Shown here: positions 25,543-39,300 of the stretch, piece after piece | How positions within the stretch are numbered: the first letter of the stretch is position 1 | How the letters are laid out: each line of letters starts with the position of its first letter | Notes under the pieces: model-generated | What the model was told of the DNA's origin: nothing | Databases searched by the model: none | Seen by the model: the letters and a program-made list of their open reading frames with translations, nothing else | Origin: Anas platyrhynchos | Lineage: Eukaryota > Chordata > Aves > Anseriformes > Anatidae | Length of the DNA stretch: 64,000 nucleotides | Assembly: GCF_047663525.1 (NCBI RefSeq) | Contig: NC_092589.1 | Coordinates: 31,679,001-31,743,000, forward strand | Reading direction: 5' to 3' | Position numbers and translations under genes: made by a program

Positions 25543-28500
25543 CTGTATTTGTTACAAAACTGCAGTTCAGATAATTATCACCGAATCCTTACTGATTCCC
25601 ATCTATGAAAAACACCACTTCTAAGCAGATAAATGGATATTCCCAATGGGGAAATGGAACCGTTACATTCTTCATGTTATTGAATTTTGAAAACAAACTT
25701 TTCTATGGCTTCAGATGGATATTTTTTCTTTCCTTACAGTTTTATTAGTCCTTTAAACAAACATTCATTTATTATTTCCCCAGCTGCCAAGCCAATGTTC
25801 GCCGGCCTGTTGTCATGGTATTTCATCAGCAAAAGTGGTAAGAGCATTTCTGCAAGTATCAGGGGCAGTGCTTTAGCTTTACTATCTCTTTCCGTATGTG
25901 TGTATATGCGTGCATACACAGAGCTGTACATGTATTTATACACATACAGAAATATATACATATATATATATAAAACAATTGTACTGAAATGTGTGTAAGC
26001 ACACATGCACCTGTAGAAATCACTTAACTGCTTTCATGTCTTTTACAATCTTTTACTCTCTAATGTAATTAAATAAGCTGCCAAGGTCAAGAAACATTTA
26101 CAATGGAAGCACCTCACTGTGGTGCTCCAGCAAATGTGTACAGAGCTGCTCAGCACTTGCATCCTGCAGCTGTGTTACGCCCCAGCCAGGCTGTCATCCA
26201 TTACAGTGCTTCAGAGCAGTACACAAGGAGTGCTTTGGGCTCAGATGCAGCACTGTGCTTAATTAGACGTTTCCCTGCAGCCTTCGCTCATTACATATTC
26301 CCATGAAAATCAAGTGGGTTTGTCGGAATGTAGTTATCGGTAATCCATGTACACTTACCAGACCAGCATTGCTTGCAGTCAAAGCTTTGGGATTGTCAAC
26401 CACAACAGTGCCCTCACTTGTGAGCAAAAGACCATCCAGGGAGTAGTCCATCTCCACGCAACCTTCTGCAGCAAAGGAAAGGCAAAGCATGGTCAGGACT
26501 CAGCCATCACTTGCTCTTTGCTACTGGTGCCCTTATTGTACACTGTGTACATTACTTAAGGTGAAAACAAACACAGCCTATTTTTAAACTCTGAATTCAA
26601 GGCAGAAATAGCCTTTTCCTTAACACTTCAACCAAGCTGAGAGCCAGCATGCTCATTTTAAAATTATACCATGAAACCACTAACTGTTTTTCACATTCTG
26701 AATGTTTTTGTTTCCGTAAGGATGGACAATACAGTTTGATTCTATCTACCAACCATCACTGAAGAAGAACATAAAATGTGTAATATAAGATTTCGAAAGT
26801 GAAAATTTCAGGAAGAAATACCTTGAAGTCCCCACAAATCAACAATTAAAGCATTTTTCTGTAAATAATTCAAAAATTCATAGGATGCATTTAGAGCTGA
26901 GAAATGGACTGTTTCTTCTATCTTCGGATTCACATTTTTCCAGACAGGTTTTGTGTATAAAGACCGTGGAAGATCATAAACTCTATACCTAAAGACAAAA
27001 AACGCAAGCGTAAAAAAATAATTAAAAGCCAATTCAGTCTCTGAAAATGTCTCTATTTAAACACACACAAAAGTTGAGCAGAAACAAATACTGCAGCATT
27101 TCAAGGTCAGCTGTTCTTTCCTGCTCAATAAAGTGCTTTATGCAGTCATTCAGCACCCACAGGACATGTGAAAATATTACTGTACTTTATTAATTTTTAG
27201 TACTTATTCTGTTGACAGCAGCAGTGTGGGAAGCTGTCAAATACGCACAAAAAGCTTTAAAATATTCATAACTCCATTTTTTATTCTGAGACTTCCAGCT
27301 TTCTGCCTATTCTGTAATCCATGGGGCATTTCTCCAGCTCCACCCGTATCTTTGAGGATAACAAATGAAGTCATGTAAATCCTTGCTCAACACGGACCTT
27401 TTAAAAATGGGAGGGATATTTTTAGGCCAACACTGCATATCTCTCTGCAGTTTCAGAGATTCAAGGTTAAATTTTTGCTGCAGCTTAAAGGCCCCAGCAA
27501 AAGAGATAATGGTTTATGCAGGCTCATGACTTCCACAGGAGCAAGGCTAAACCTGCTCTAAGTTTCACCAGGAGCACAAAACGGGCTTGTTCTGAGGAAG
27601 CAGGGAGTTGGTGCAACACAATACCCTATCTGAATGCCTCTTCCTGCAGCATCCCGCAACCATTTGACTCCAAGGCACTCTGCAACATGAATCTGGAAAT
27701 CAACCCTTCGCCCCAGCAGCTCCAGCGGATCAATGACCATATCGTCCTCCTCAAAGAGTCTGCAAACAGAAAGAACAGCGATGCAAATTTGACCCTGGTC
27801 CTCAATCCACATCAACACAGGGTGATAACAGAAATGAGGAGGACGCTGGGATCAGAGAGGAGAGCTGCTGTTTGTGTGACTTAAACATTTTGATAATTAA
27901 TAATTACTGGCAAATGAAATGACAGTTTTATGTGACAGCTAGTGTGCTGGTTTTAGTTTTTTCTTCCTCTGCACATCCCCAAGTGAGGGCAGAGGCTATG
28001 TGACCTTCATTATCATATGTTAGTATACAGAAAACAGCTATGCTTGAAAGAGAAAACAAAGGAGTCCAGAAAGACAATACGGATGCAGGAACCATTCAAA
28101 ACAGAGAAGGACTAACCTGAATCCATTTTGCAGTACAATTATTTTCTCCATCAGATGAAGAAGCTTCTATCTATGTTGATGGCAACATTACTCAGCTAAA
28201 AGAAACTTACTGTGATACTTCCAGCCTACAAAGATCTGCAGGTATAAAGAAAGGGCCTGAGGAACAGGCGCAGGAACTGCTGATATATCGACCCCGTTGC
28301 AGAAACTGCAGGAAGAAGACTGCTCAGCTCTGACTGTCCCTCTGTGAGCTGCCAGCTCCAGCTGGGGACAGGGACAGAGCTGTCAGTCAGCAGGGCTGAG
28401 AGTGTGAAAAACAGTTCTGGGGCCCTCCCTCCAGAGGAGGCAGAAGTGGGGACGGACTGCCCCTTGGTGTTGTCTAATAATCTGGAGCTGATGCCCACTC

Positions 28501-30869
28501 CCAGTTTCAGCAGTTAGATCTCTGAATATCTCCCTCTTCCATATTTTGCTCAGCACGGCCAGCCTTCACTCCCAGTCACACATTTCAACAGGTGAAGCTC
28601 CCCAGTTCCTTTGACAAGGAACGACTGACAGCTCTCCAGTACAGAGGCAGTTGATATTTACCTCCCATCGCTGGAGCATGGAGACAGGTCGATCAGCAGG
28701 ACAGCTTCCTCCAGCCCTTCGGAGTTCAGCAGCTCGGTCTGCTCCTCCAGCTTCATGCGGTACGCCAGTGCCTGCAGCCAAACGTGAGCAGATCCCACAT
28801 GGACAACCTCCACCGGGTCCCAGAATGGATCGCTGTCCTGGTTCACATCCGTGTTCTCCCCTTCCAGAAAATGCTGGTAAAGTTCCTCCATTAGGAACTT
28901 CCTATTAATGAACTTGGCCTTTGACCATACCCACACCTATGGAGGAGGCAAAGGAGAAGTGATGAAGTTGGGCAATCACGGACAAGGAGAACAGTAAAGC
29001 ACCTCTCCACCTTGAGGAATGATCGAATAAACTTGGAGTCACCTCTGAAATTACTGAAAAAACTACCCTGTGCTGCACAACCTGCCGGAGAGATATACTT
29101 TAATTTTAACTTCCTTTTCGATAAAGACTGTTGACTTATTTCTTAAGGGGCTATGGAGGATTACTGGTCATCATCCTCTTTACAACAATCCTTTATGTGC
29201 AGGCTGATGTGGTCACCTCTTCTCTAAAACAAATGAAATTCAGTTCTTTCAGCCTTTCATATCAACTGAAATAATTTGCAGCTCGTAGAATTTCATATTT
29301 AAAATATACAATAAACTGTTCTGACTAAGCTATCTCAAAGTTTATACAAACACAATAGAAAGAGAAGATTTGTGTTACTGACTGGTGTTTGGAGCATTCA
29401 CCTGTAACAAAGAAGCATGGTGCTTAAGACTGCTCCTAAGAAAGATCAGGCAGAATGGGGATTCAAGGGATTTATTAGAACACAACTACCTTTCACTTTC
29501 ATTCCTTCATTTCATCCCAGCCCAATATTGCTTATTAATTTGCTTCTTCTGCATTACAATAGTCTTCCTTTGATCTTAGTTTCCACTGTTTTCAGCTTTA
29601 ATATAATTTGTTATTACAACCAGCAGCTGAGAAAATACCACTAAATCTAAAGAAATTACTCTGGTTGGTTCCTGAGGTTCCTTCACCTGGTTCCATCACT
29701 GTTTTTAAAGAGCACATAAGGGGCTCATATCTATGGCCTAAGCTTTGCACATGCCAGATTTATACAAGAACAAATGGAAACGCTTTCACAAAAAAATATA
29801 ATGGCATCTTAGGTTGCAGCTGCAATGGTTTCAAAGACTAATGGACATCAGTGATGGCAAAATGAGGATAAATTACATCATAAAGTGCTCCTGTAAACCA
29901 ACAATTTACAAATTAGAGTGTGTCTAAACGGCACTATTAAATATATGAAGTGAAAATGTAAAATCATTTTTCTTTGTCCAACAGTAGCACTCTCAAATAT
30001 TTCAAATACAATGGTAACAAGCAGTTGTAGAAAAATCTCTGGTTTCAGAAGGGAGAGCTAAAGATCTCTCCTCCATTATTTAAAAGGCGAAGCTTTGTTG
30101 CTAAGCAGCCAGAGATCAGCTGCAAGGGAGCAGCAGCACCTAAGGAGGTGTCAGTGACGGAGCCACCACATGCGACTGAAGCTGACTTGTTGCAGAGAGG
30201 TTCTCTGGCAGCCTCCCCCTGCACTTGTTGACATCAAATACGCCTGCTTTACTTCACCAGGTGCATCCCTGCTGTGATGTTCAGTGACAGAATGTGTCTG
30301 AAGGTAGCTAACTGCACCCAAATGCTAAGGCAGACACAGTCCTCAAGGGGCAGGAAGAATACACCTCAAGGATCTCCTGTCCGTGCCAGAAGCTACCCAG
30401 GAGCATGGCCATCCTGTGAACAAGCAGCACATGGGTTCCTTTTTAGAGGTGAACAGATCCGTGGGCTAGGAGGAGTGCATTTCATGTATGGAGACACACA
30501 AACATGGCATCAAAGAGTGGAAGAGTAAAAGAAGGGCGCGGGTCTGTTAAGACACAGCAGAGACAACCATTGCAAGGATTCAACATGTCTGGCTTGAGAA
30601 TGAGCACACAGCCTGCATCTTATCTTCTCCTAAAGCCTGCTATTAACGCATGAGCCCTTCTTACCTGATTTGTCGTTGCATGTGTCACTTTTACTGTTAT
30701 TTCCTTTTGTAGGTCATGGCCTCTGGAGTCCGATAAGGCTAGGTTCTTCACCTTCAGTTCAAATTTGAGCTCCTATTAATTAATAAAGTTTCTTAAACAC
30801 ATTCCAATCCAAGACCCCTTTTGCTACATAATTTGGAAATATTTTCATATAAGAGGAAAAATTATATAG

Positions 30870-30917
<48 letters not shown>

Positions 30918-32375
30918 CTATATAATATATATATATATTATATAGATATCTATATTATATATATTATATATATATATTAATCTTATATATATAATCTTTT
31001 ATATATATATATATATTATATATATATTCTATCTATCTATCTATATATATATATGAACCTGCTTATAGAAGAAATTCTCATAGCAATCTTCCTGCAGTGT
31101 CTAGGACTTGACATTCCCAATATTTCAAATTTTGGAAAGAATGAGGCTTCCTTTACATACCTCACTGTCACCATACTCTCCCACCAGGGTGCACAGAGAA
31201 AGGAGAATCCTTATCCTAACAAGTTTATTTCCATTTTTCCTTCAGGAAACTTCTCCAGAAGTTAGTTAGTTAGTTAAAATGCTGGGAAATTGCATCTTGA
31301 TCCAAAGGGAAATCTACCTCATTATTCCTAAGTTATGGAACTTGGCTGAGGAGGAGTTCTCCCTTCTTTGACTTTTCATCCCCTTGAAAACACCATGGCA
31401 GCCACTGTTTGTGTATTTATACAGTGCAACTACCCTGATACTACGTTTGCGGCCTGCATTCCCAAATTCACGTTCCCCCCATCTCCTCTTCTCTCTGCCT
31501 ACCAGATGGTGAGGGAGACTGGGGAAAGCAAAAGGAGTGGGGTGCTAGGAAGAGTGAGAGCACTGGCAAATGCTCTTACAGTTATTTCTATTCACACTCA
31601 AAAATGTACCAAACGAGTCCAACCCGCAGAAGTTGGGGAAACCTTACTCACCTTCTTCAGCTCCTGGCTCATCTGATTCGCCTCCGCCACCAGCGGCATC
31701 AACTTGATGTAATCGTGGAACGCCGCCAGGACGCTGGGGTCTGCTCTGCCCTCCCCGCTGCCCGCAGCACCTTCCCAAAGCGGTGTGCCAGGGGGCAAAG
31801 AGAAGGGGTAAACAGGCTGCCACCTGACCTGTGGGTAGCTTTAGGGGGGTGCTCATCGACTGCCAAAATACGATTTAATGCTTCTGGCCCTTGCCGCTCT
31901 CCTGCTCTGAGCTGGGTGGGTGGCACGCAACCTGCTCTCATCCCATGGGAGAGGGCAGCACAGGAAGAACAGCAGCAGAAACACATGCTTTGCTCACAGC
32001 AGCCTACTTCGCCTTTCTTTCAAAATTGGACTGACAAATTGATCGGATTAGAAAGTGGATGTCAAGCAGGGAGCTTCTGTCCTGTCTGATGTGTGAAGGA
32101 TTTCCCCCAAACTGTTACAGGACTCGATGTCAGAGTCCACTGTGGTACTCCTTAGAACAGAGTTTCACTGTTCAGTCATTAACTCCCTGCTGTCTGCAGG
32201 TGGGGACTGCTTTTTCTTAGGAATTCAGGTTTTGCAGGGCTATCCAGGATGAAAAAACATGGACATAACATCTGGATTTGAAGCAGACGCAATTAGGTAT
32301 ATTTGGAGAACGGGCTCAGCCCATTCTGAACACCTACAGATTTTGGTGATGCAACTGAACATCAGCTGAATAATT

Positions 32376-32406
<31 letters not shown>

Positions 32407-33360
32407 TTAAGACAGAGAATGTGTGCTTGGGTACCAGAACAGCTCTTTACACACAAGTGCTGAGGTGCATATTCGCTGCATCCCTCCCCACAGGAGGGAG
32501 GCAATGCTACCGAGGTTCAGGCCTGTAGGCCCAGTCCTCTGGGTGCCCTCAGCACTCCCTGAGACGCTCACCGCAGGTGATTAGCTGGACCTCAGACAAA
32601 TGCCTGAAGGCAGTGGTGTGATTACTTTCACCGCTCTGCCATTCTGTAAATTAGCGAACATTTCTAGAGGGATGGAGTGATTCAAAAGATGAAACTGTCA
32701 GGGCCATTTAGGAACTCAAAATGGCCTTGCAGATTAGCACAAAATTCAAAAACAATGCACAAACCCCCAAGTTCTTTAAGAATAATAAATATCTGAAAGC
32801 AAAAGATCTACGTGACATATTCCCAGGACCCAGGATTGTCTATGTTGTATTTACCAACTAAACATTTTGCTCACTGGACTGATCACATTAAAAAATGTCA
32901 GGAAAGTGAACTTCAAAAAAAAAAGTAATTTTAAGAAAAGTACTGGAGGGTAGCATTTCCCCAATGTACAAAGAGAAAAATATAAGTAGATGAAAAAAAT
33001 TAAAAAGGGGCAAATTTTAGGGGAGCAAGGGGAGTGGTTTGGATGACAGCAAAAGAATATTTAACATTATATTTTGTACTATTACCTAATGCGATCACAC
33101 ATACAACAAAAAAATCCAGCATAGAGAGTTAATGGAGCAATGTTAAAAACAAAGGGAAAGACTATTTCAGTGTACATCTGGTGATCCTGTCTGGAAGAGC
33201 CTTCTCTGGGAGAAGCTACTCAGACAATAAAATGTGCTGTGGAAGGCAGCACTGACTGCGTGTGCTGTGCAGCGTGCAGTCCTGAGCGACCTTCTCATCT
33301 GGAGTGCTCCTGCATTATTAAAAGTAATCTGATCTCATGTAATCTCATCAGTACTGCCCA

Positions 33361-33392
<32 letters not shown>

Positions 33393-36300
33393 ATAAGAAG
33401 CAGTTCTAGCACCAAAGAAATAAAAATAAAAATAAAAATAAAAATAAAAATAAAAATAAAAATAAAAAGGAAACTATGGTAAGAATTGGATCTGTGTGTA
33501 ATAAAACCCAAAATAATTATCCAGACCTTCAGCTGTCAGGCTGCTCAATCTAAGATGCAGAGCAAACACACATTTTACTGTTTATCAACATGGCAGTATA
33601 AGTAAGCTCACATATGTAACAGCTAACAGACACACCCTTGGTTTCTTGAAATAGCACATTAACTCATATAGTAATTTAAAAAAATTAAAAAGCATTTCTC
33701 TTTCTATAGCATTAGATAGATATGAAGCAATTTTTCTGACTCATGGCTGCTTCCTCATAAGGAACTGCACAGCCTCCAACCCCCAGCAAGAACAACATGC
33801 GAACTGCAAAAGAATAAGGCAGATTTGGAAGGTGTGTGCATATGATCCAGGGTGTGACAAAACATCAGTCCCCACAGAAAAGCATCACCCAGTGCCCAAG
33901 CAGTGGTGCTTACCAAGTTTATCCACACTGAAACCTTCTGCTGCTGCCAACTCAGACTGAAAGAAGTCATAGTCGTATCTGCTAAGGTCCTCCTCTGTTC
34001 GTTCTGCAGGTGGCCCGACATACAGGTAAGCACTGTTTGATCCCAAAATAACACGATCCTGAAAGGTTAGACACAGGATGCTGCTGAAGTCATGGGTACA
34101 GCATGGCAAGGGTCACCAAAGGGTGAAGTGTTTGCAAACACTACACAAGCTGGCAAGACTTTAAAGAGAAGTGCTTGAGAGGAGAGGACCTGTGTGCTCC
34201 CATGGACGAAGAGGGGGTTGACAAAGGGTGACCCAAACCCACAATGGTAGTTGCAGCTGAGAGACCTGAAAATCACCGCTGCCATTGGCACAGCAGCCAG
34301 CATGAGGAGAAGCTGATCACCAGATCAGTTTTGCCTCATCTATCAGGAAGAGAAACCTGCTCAATACCAGAATATAAAAGCAGACACACTGGCTCAGAAA
34401 AAAGACCCATCCATCCCAGTATCCCATCTGCGGTGCTGTCCCTCAGGGACAGATTTCCAAGGAGGAGTACACATTCCAGGCAAACTGCAGAGCTGCTGCT
34501 TTTCTGGGAAGTGATCCCTCTACACTGCGTCCCTCAGTGGATTTCTCCTTCGTGAAAGAAAAATCTACATCCTCTCTGAAGCAAAGTAATGCAGTTATCA
34601 TTTCCCCAGTGTCTTCTGGCAAGAAGGACTGATTAACTACACCTTTGTTTGGGACAAACATGGACCTTGCTAAGATTCATTTGGTGTCCTTTAATTCTGG
34701 CCCGTTGTATTCCCAATACAGACTCACATGCATTATTTTGGACTAACTGGATAAAAATGGAACCAATTGCTTAACATTTCAGTAAGAAAGGCACACAGGT
34801 TATCCACATCTGTACTAAAAATCATTCTGAGGCTGAACAGAGATTTTGAGCCCAGCTGTGGGGTCAAAATCTGGGGTAGGAGCTTGCTCCTGTAGATAGA
34901 TGGATTTTTTTATTATTATTAATTACATGACAATACATTACATTACAAAAAAAATACATTATATCAAATTTGTGTTCCCTTAGACACAAGATTCTGCCTG
35001 AGGACACAGTGAGCAAACTGAAGATTTAGAATGTTTTTTTCTTTCAGGGTTTTGTTTTATGCTCCAAGAAAATACTCACCAAGTGCTGCAGCTTTGTTTT
35101 CCCTGTGATGGGCACACCATTCACAACGACCTTGCACATATCTCGTGGTGCTAGGGTAACTTTGCCATCAGCATTCGTAAACGTAGCATGTTTGTCCGAA
35201 ATGCTGAAAGATGTTTAATTTTCTTGTGATTCACTTTTTGTTTTTAATTTGAGAACCATCATAGAACATTAAATCATAATTTCAAAGACAAGTTTAAGCT
35301 GCCATTCATTAAGTTTAGGCTGCCATTCAAGAGGCAGTTGCCACAGTCTGACTTCAAGTTTTTGCCACTACCAGAATGGCAGTTTCTAGAAACATAAAAG
35401 CTTATCAGTTATACTTTTTAACTTTTCCCTTAGCAGATACCATAAAATGTTCAAAATAATCATAACCCATGTTTATGCAGTTTATGCAATTCCTTTAATT
35501 GAAAACTTAATTAGTTTTAATTTTAATTAAATTAAACAACTCCAAACAACATGAAGATCAAAAAAGCAGACATCTTGTTTCCTACAAATTGATGTACTTA
35601 CCCCAGACCTCTTAGGATTATAGCATTTGAGGTTGATTGACCAACATCACAAGTACCTTTAAAAATAAATAAATAAATAAAAAGGCATTTTCCAGTATAA
35701 ATTATATGTGCTTTGCACACCAACAGGTATACAGTGCTGAAGTTTTTGCATTACTTTTTACTTTTTCTCCTTTGAATCACTATGTTGATCTCTGCTTAGC
35801 ACTAGCCTTTCACATTAGTGCTGCTACTTGAAAATGACAATATAGTCAGTTACTTTCTCTTTAGAAAGACAAGACTCTGGATCCTGAGAAACAAACAGGA
35901 TTTATTCCGTGTGGCCTCTGGGATTGCACACATAAATAATTCGAACTGTGTGTGGGAGACCCCAGAAAGTCCTGGGATCCATTACCAGCAAGTAGATGGC
36001 AGAGAAAATCATCCAGAGTAAATAACCTGTGTGCAACAGGGTACCAGATCTACAACTCTATCCCCATTTCTGTTAACTGCAGCACTCAGTCAGTCAGTGG
36101 TGGAAAACCAGCAAAGCACAACCTGCAGAGGAGGGGTGAGATGTTCAGGCAGTAAGGAGGAATGTGGATAGTGTGAGATCATCAGCTTGCAAGAGTTCAC
36201 ATTTTCAAGCCAACAATTTTCAGGGAAGAAATGGCTGACAGAAGACCATTTCTTATGACTTCTTTTTCTATTGCATGTGACTTATTATTCCATTGTATCT

Positions 36301-39300
36301 TAGCATTTTTTGCAATAGAAACAACTCTCACAGTATAATTCTTCAGCCCACTCTGATCCCAAACAAGAGAAGCACGTTTAAAAGTGGTAAAAGTAGGTAA
36401 GTGCTTAAGGAAAAAAAAATAAGGTAATCATGACTCACATGGCTGAGCAACCTAGTGCAACAGCAATTCTGATATGTCAGTGTTAAATTACAGAAAGCAC
36501 TATTTATATGTTGTCTTCAGGACTTTAAAATATATTTACCATCCTGAATGAAATGCTTGAGAACCCATGAGAGCTGTGGATCTTCATTGATATTCAGGAG
36601 ATAAGGGAACGTTTCCATCATCCGCCTCTCCTGAGCAAGAATTGAGAAATATGTCATTTCAGTGGGATTCCTGAAATAACAGCTAATATTATACAAAGAG
36701 GTGTTTGTTGTTTGTTTCTTTGTTTGTTTTGTGTGTGTGTGTGTACAAGATAGATCATGACCATAGAGCAGTTTGCATAAGAATATCCTAAAAAAAAAAT
36801 CAATATGCCAAATGCTCAACAGGAGATTGCATTCTGAAACACATTCACAGTCTCCAGTTCCTAAAAATGCGTTCTGGTTTATCAGAAATGCATGGGAACT
36901 CTGCAGATGATTTAAAAAAAAAAGTGATGAAAAAAGGTTTGGTTTAATGTTTCAGTTACAATTTCAAATCACGCATCTCAGGATGATGTTAACCTCCACA
37001 TCACCTTCAGTGAGATTAATACGAGGAACTGCATTCAATTTTGTGCATGAAGCTCATAACTCATGTCTTAGCAAAACTCAGTTCTATTCCGTGCAACAAA
37101 ATACTAAGAAAGAACTATTCGTTTGGAATTATCCCCAGAGCTGCTTTCTGCAAAAATGAACAGCTTATGCTATTATAGGTATTATTTGTTACAGCAAAAT
37201 AACAGCAACCTTGTCAGCACTGGGGTCCCAAAGACTGAGGCATGGTCTGAGCAGAGACTTTACTCCACGCAGCTAGAAGCAGTCTGACAAAGCAGACTGG
37301 GAACCAACAGCAGGGAACGGAGTAGGATTGACTGGAGAAATGGGAAACAATTCCCCAGATGCCTTTACTTACGTGTGCTATCTACACACACAGATGAATG
37401 CTGTTGAATATAGCACTGATAGCATACAAGTATGATAGCTGCAATCTGGGCTTCCCCCTTGCTGTTATCGGGTGGCAGCTACCTGCAAGGAGTGCAGGAA
37501 TGGCTCGTGAAGAGCAGCAGGGAGGAGAGCTGCGTACAGCCTTTCTGCAAAAGGTGCTGAACAAGTTGTTAATCACAGCATCGCCAGGTCCTCCTCTCCC
37601 GCAGCAGCCCCTCCCTGACTCCCTGGCTCTTACATGCCACAGCCTCCTACTGAAAGGCTTCTGTCTGGCTACAGAATTCATGTCAGCGTGGGTTGCTTTC
37701 AGAAACATGCCCAAAACTAAAAGGAAAAAAAAAAAAAAAAAAAAAAGTTTTATTTCAGTAATAATTTCTTATAGCCACAAAATAAATCCAAGAAACTATA
37801 ATATACATTGACGGTAGAAGCAGACAGAATATTCTGTTATCTAAACTCAAGCAAGAATCAGTATGACATTGTGAACCCTTAACAGAGGACTGCATTATCA
37901 CCACTTTACCCAAGATTAAAAGCCCTGTGAGTGTTGTGTCGAGGAACTGCTGTCAGAGATGCGTGCAAGCAACAAAACTTAAAGATTGCAAGAAAGGGAA
38001 AACATCAGACTCAAAGAGCAGAGGTTGAGGCATCTGGGTTCAGCCACGATGCCCACTGCTGGGAGACTGGCCTGGGTGACGGCAGCGTACTGCTGCTCCC
38101 ACTCCTGCCGGGCTTCCTCCAGGCGAGCCTCCCACGCCTCCTGCGTGCTCCGCACCCACCTCTCGCTCTCCTCCAGCAGTCGCAGCTCTGCTGAAGAGAG
38201 ACAGCTTTAACCAGGGCATACACCTGTGAAACAGCAAGCCCCAGAGAGATGAGGACCGGCAGCACGGTGGCAGCACACTGGGAAGTGGCCTGGCCTCTTG
38301 CAGAGCAAGCTCTTACTCCCCGAACCTTGTAAGGTGGCATGGGGTTTGCTATCCCCATCCTGAACTGGAAATTAAGCTGTAGTTTTCCTTCTCCTCTTCT
38401 AACCAACAGGGGATCACTAAAATATTCTGTGCCCAGTACGTGCACGAGAGTTGACTCGGCTGAATCCTCTTCAAAGGAATATGCAAATACTAGCCAATTG
38501 CACGTTTCTACCTCTTCCTTCAGCTCTGATGTTTGTCCACGCTCATCTTGTTATAATATTCCTTAAAGTGTAAATATTTTTTCACTCCTGCCTGCTGTGT
38601 CCTTACTTAGACTTGCTTTGATCTTTTACCTTGAGCAAACCATCGACACTTGATAAGGGGTCTGACTGAGCGACCAGATGTGCCCAGACCAATGCTGCAA
38701 ATGCATAAATGAAACAAAAACTGTTTCTCAAAGTGCCTTTTTTTTTTTTTCTTTTTAAGTTTTTAAAAGCAGCATCTGTTTTGATAATATCTGGGAAAAA
38801 AAAAAAAAAAAAATCCCAATTCACTACTATCAAATACTACACACATATCAACAGACAGAAACACAGCAATGCTTAAGTGTCTAAATAAAGCAGAGGGTGA
38901 GCTGGCAATGAGGGAAGAACATCCACCTTGTGGGGCTGCCCATCTGGGACAACGTTCCCAGTAGTCTCAGTTCTTGCATTCCTCATCTCAGAGGCAGATG
39001 GAGTCCTAACCCAGACAGGGGCGGGTGGCACCGCCACGCACGTGCTCCCGTCAGGGCTGGGCAGGGTTACTGCAGGTCTCCAACACTCCTCTGTCCTCTC
39101 TTCCTCCCACAAGAGCTTGTGATTTTGAAATACTTGGGACTGGCGCACCAGGGTCAATATTTTATACAATGCCTTGATTACCCCTGCCACCCACTTTGTA
39201 AGAAATTCACCTGTGGACATAGCTCAGCTGCATTTCCATCGTACTGCTCCAATGTCACAGACTACCAAAAAGGCCTCCTGATAATGTTTTGGAAACTCCA

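Noticed and set aside
31604-32089. 161-codon open frame on the plus strand
   Set aside because: It is antisense to KIF28 exon 15 and runs into intron sequence; no recognisable product.
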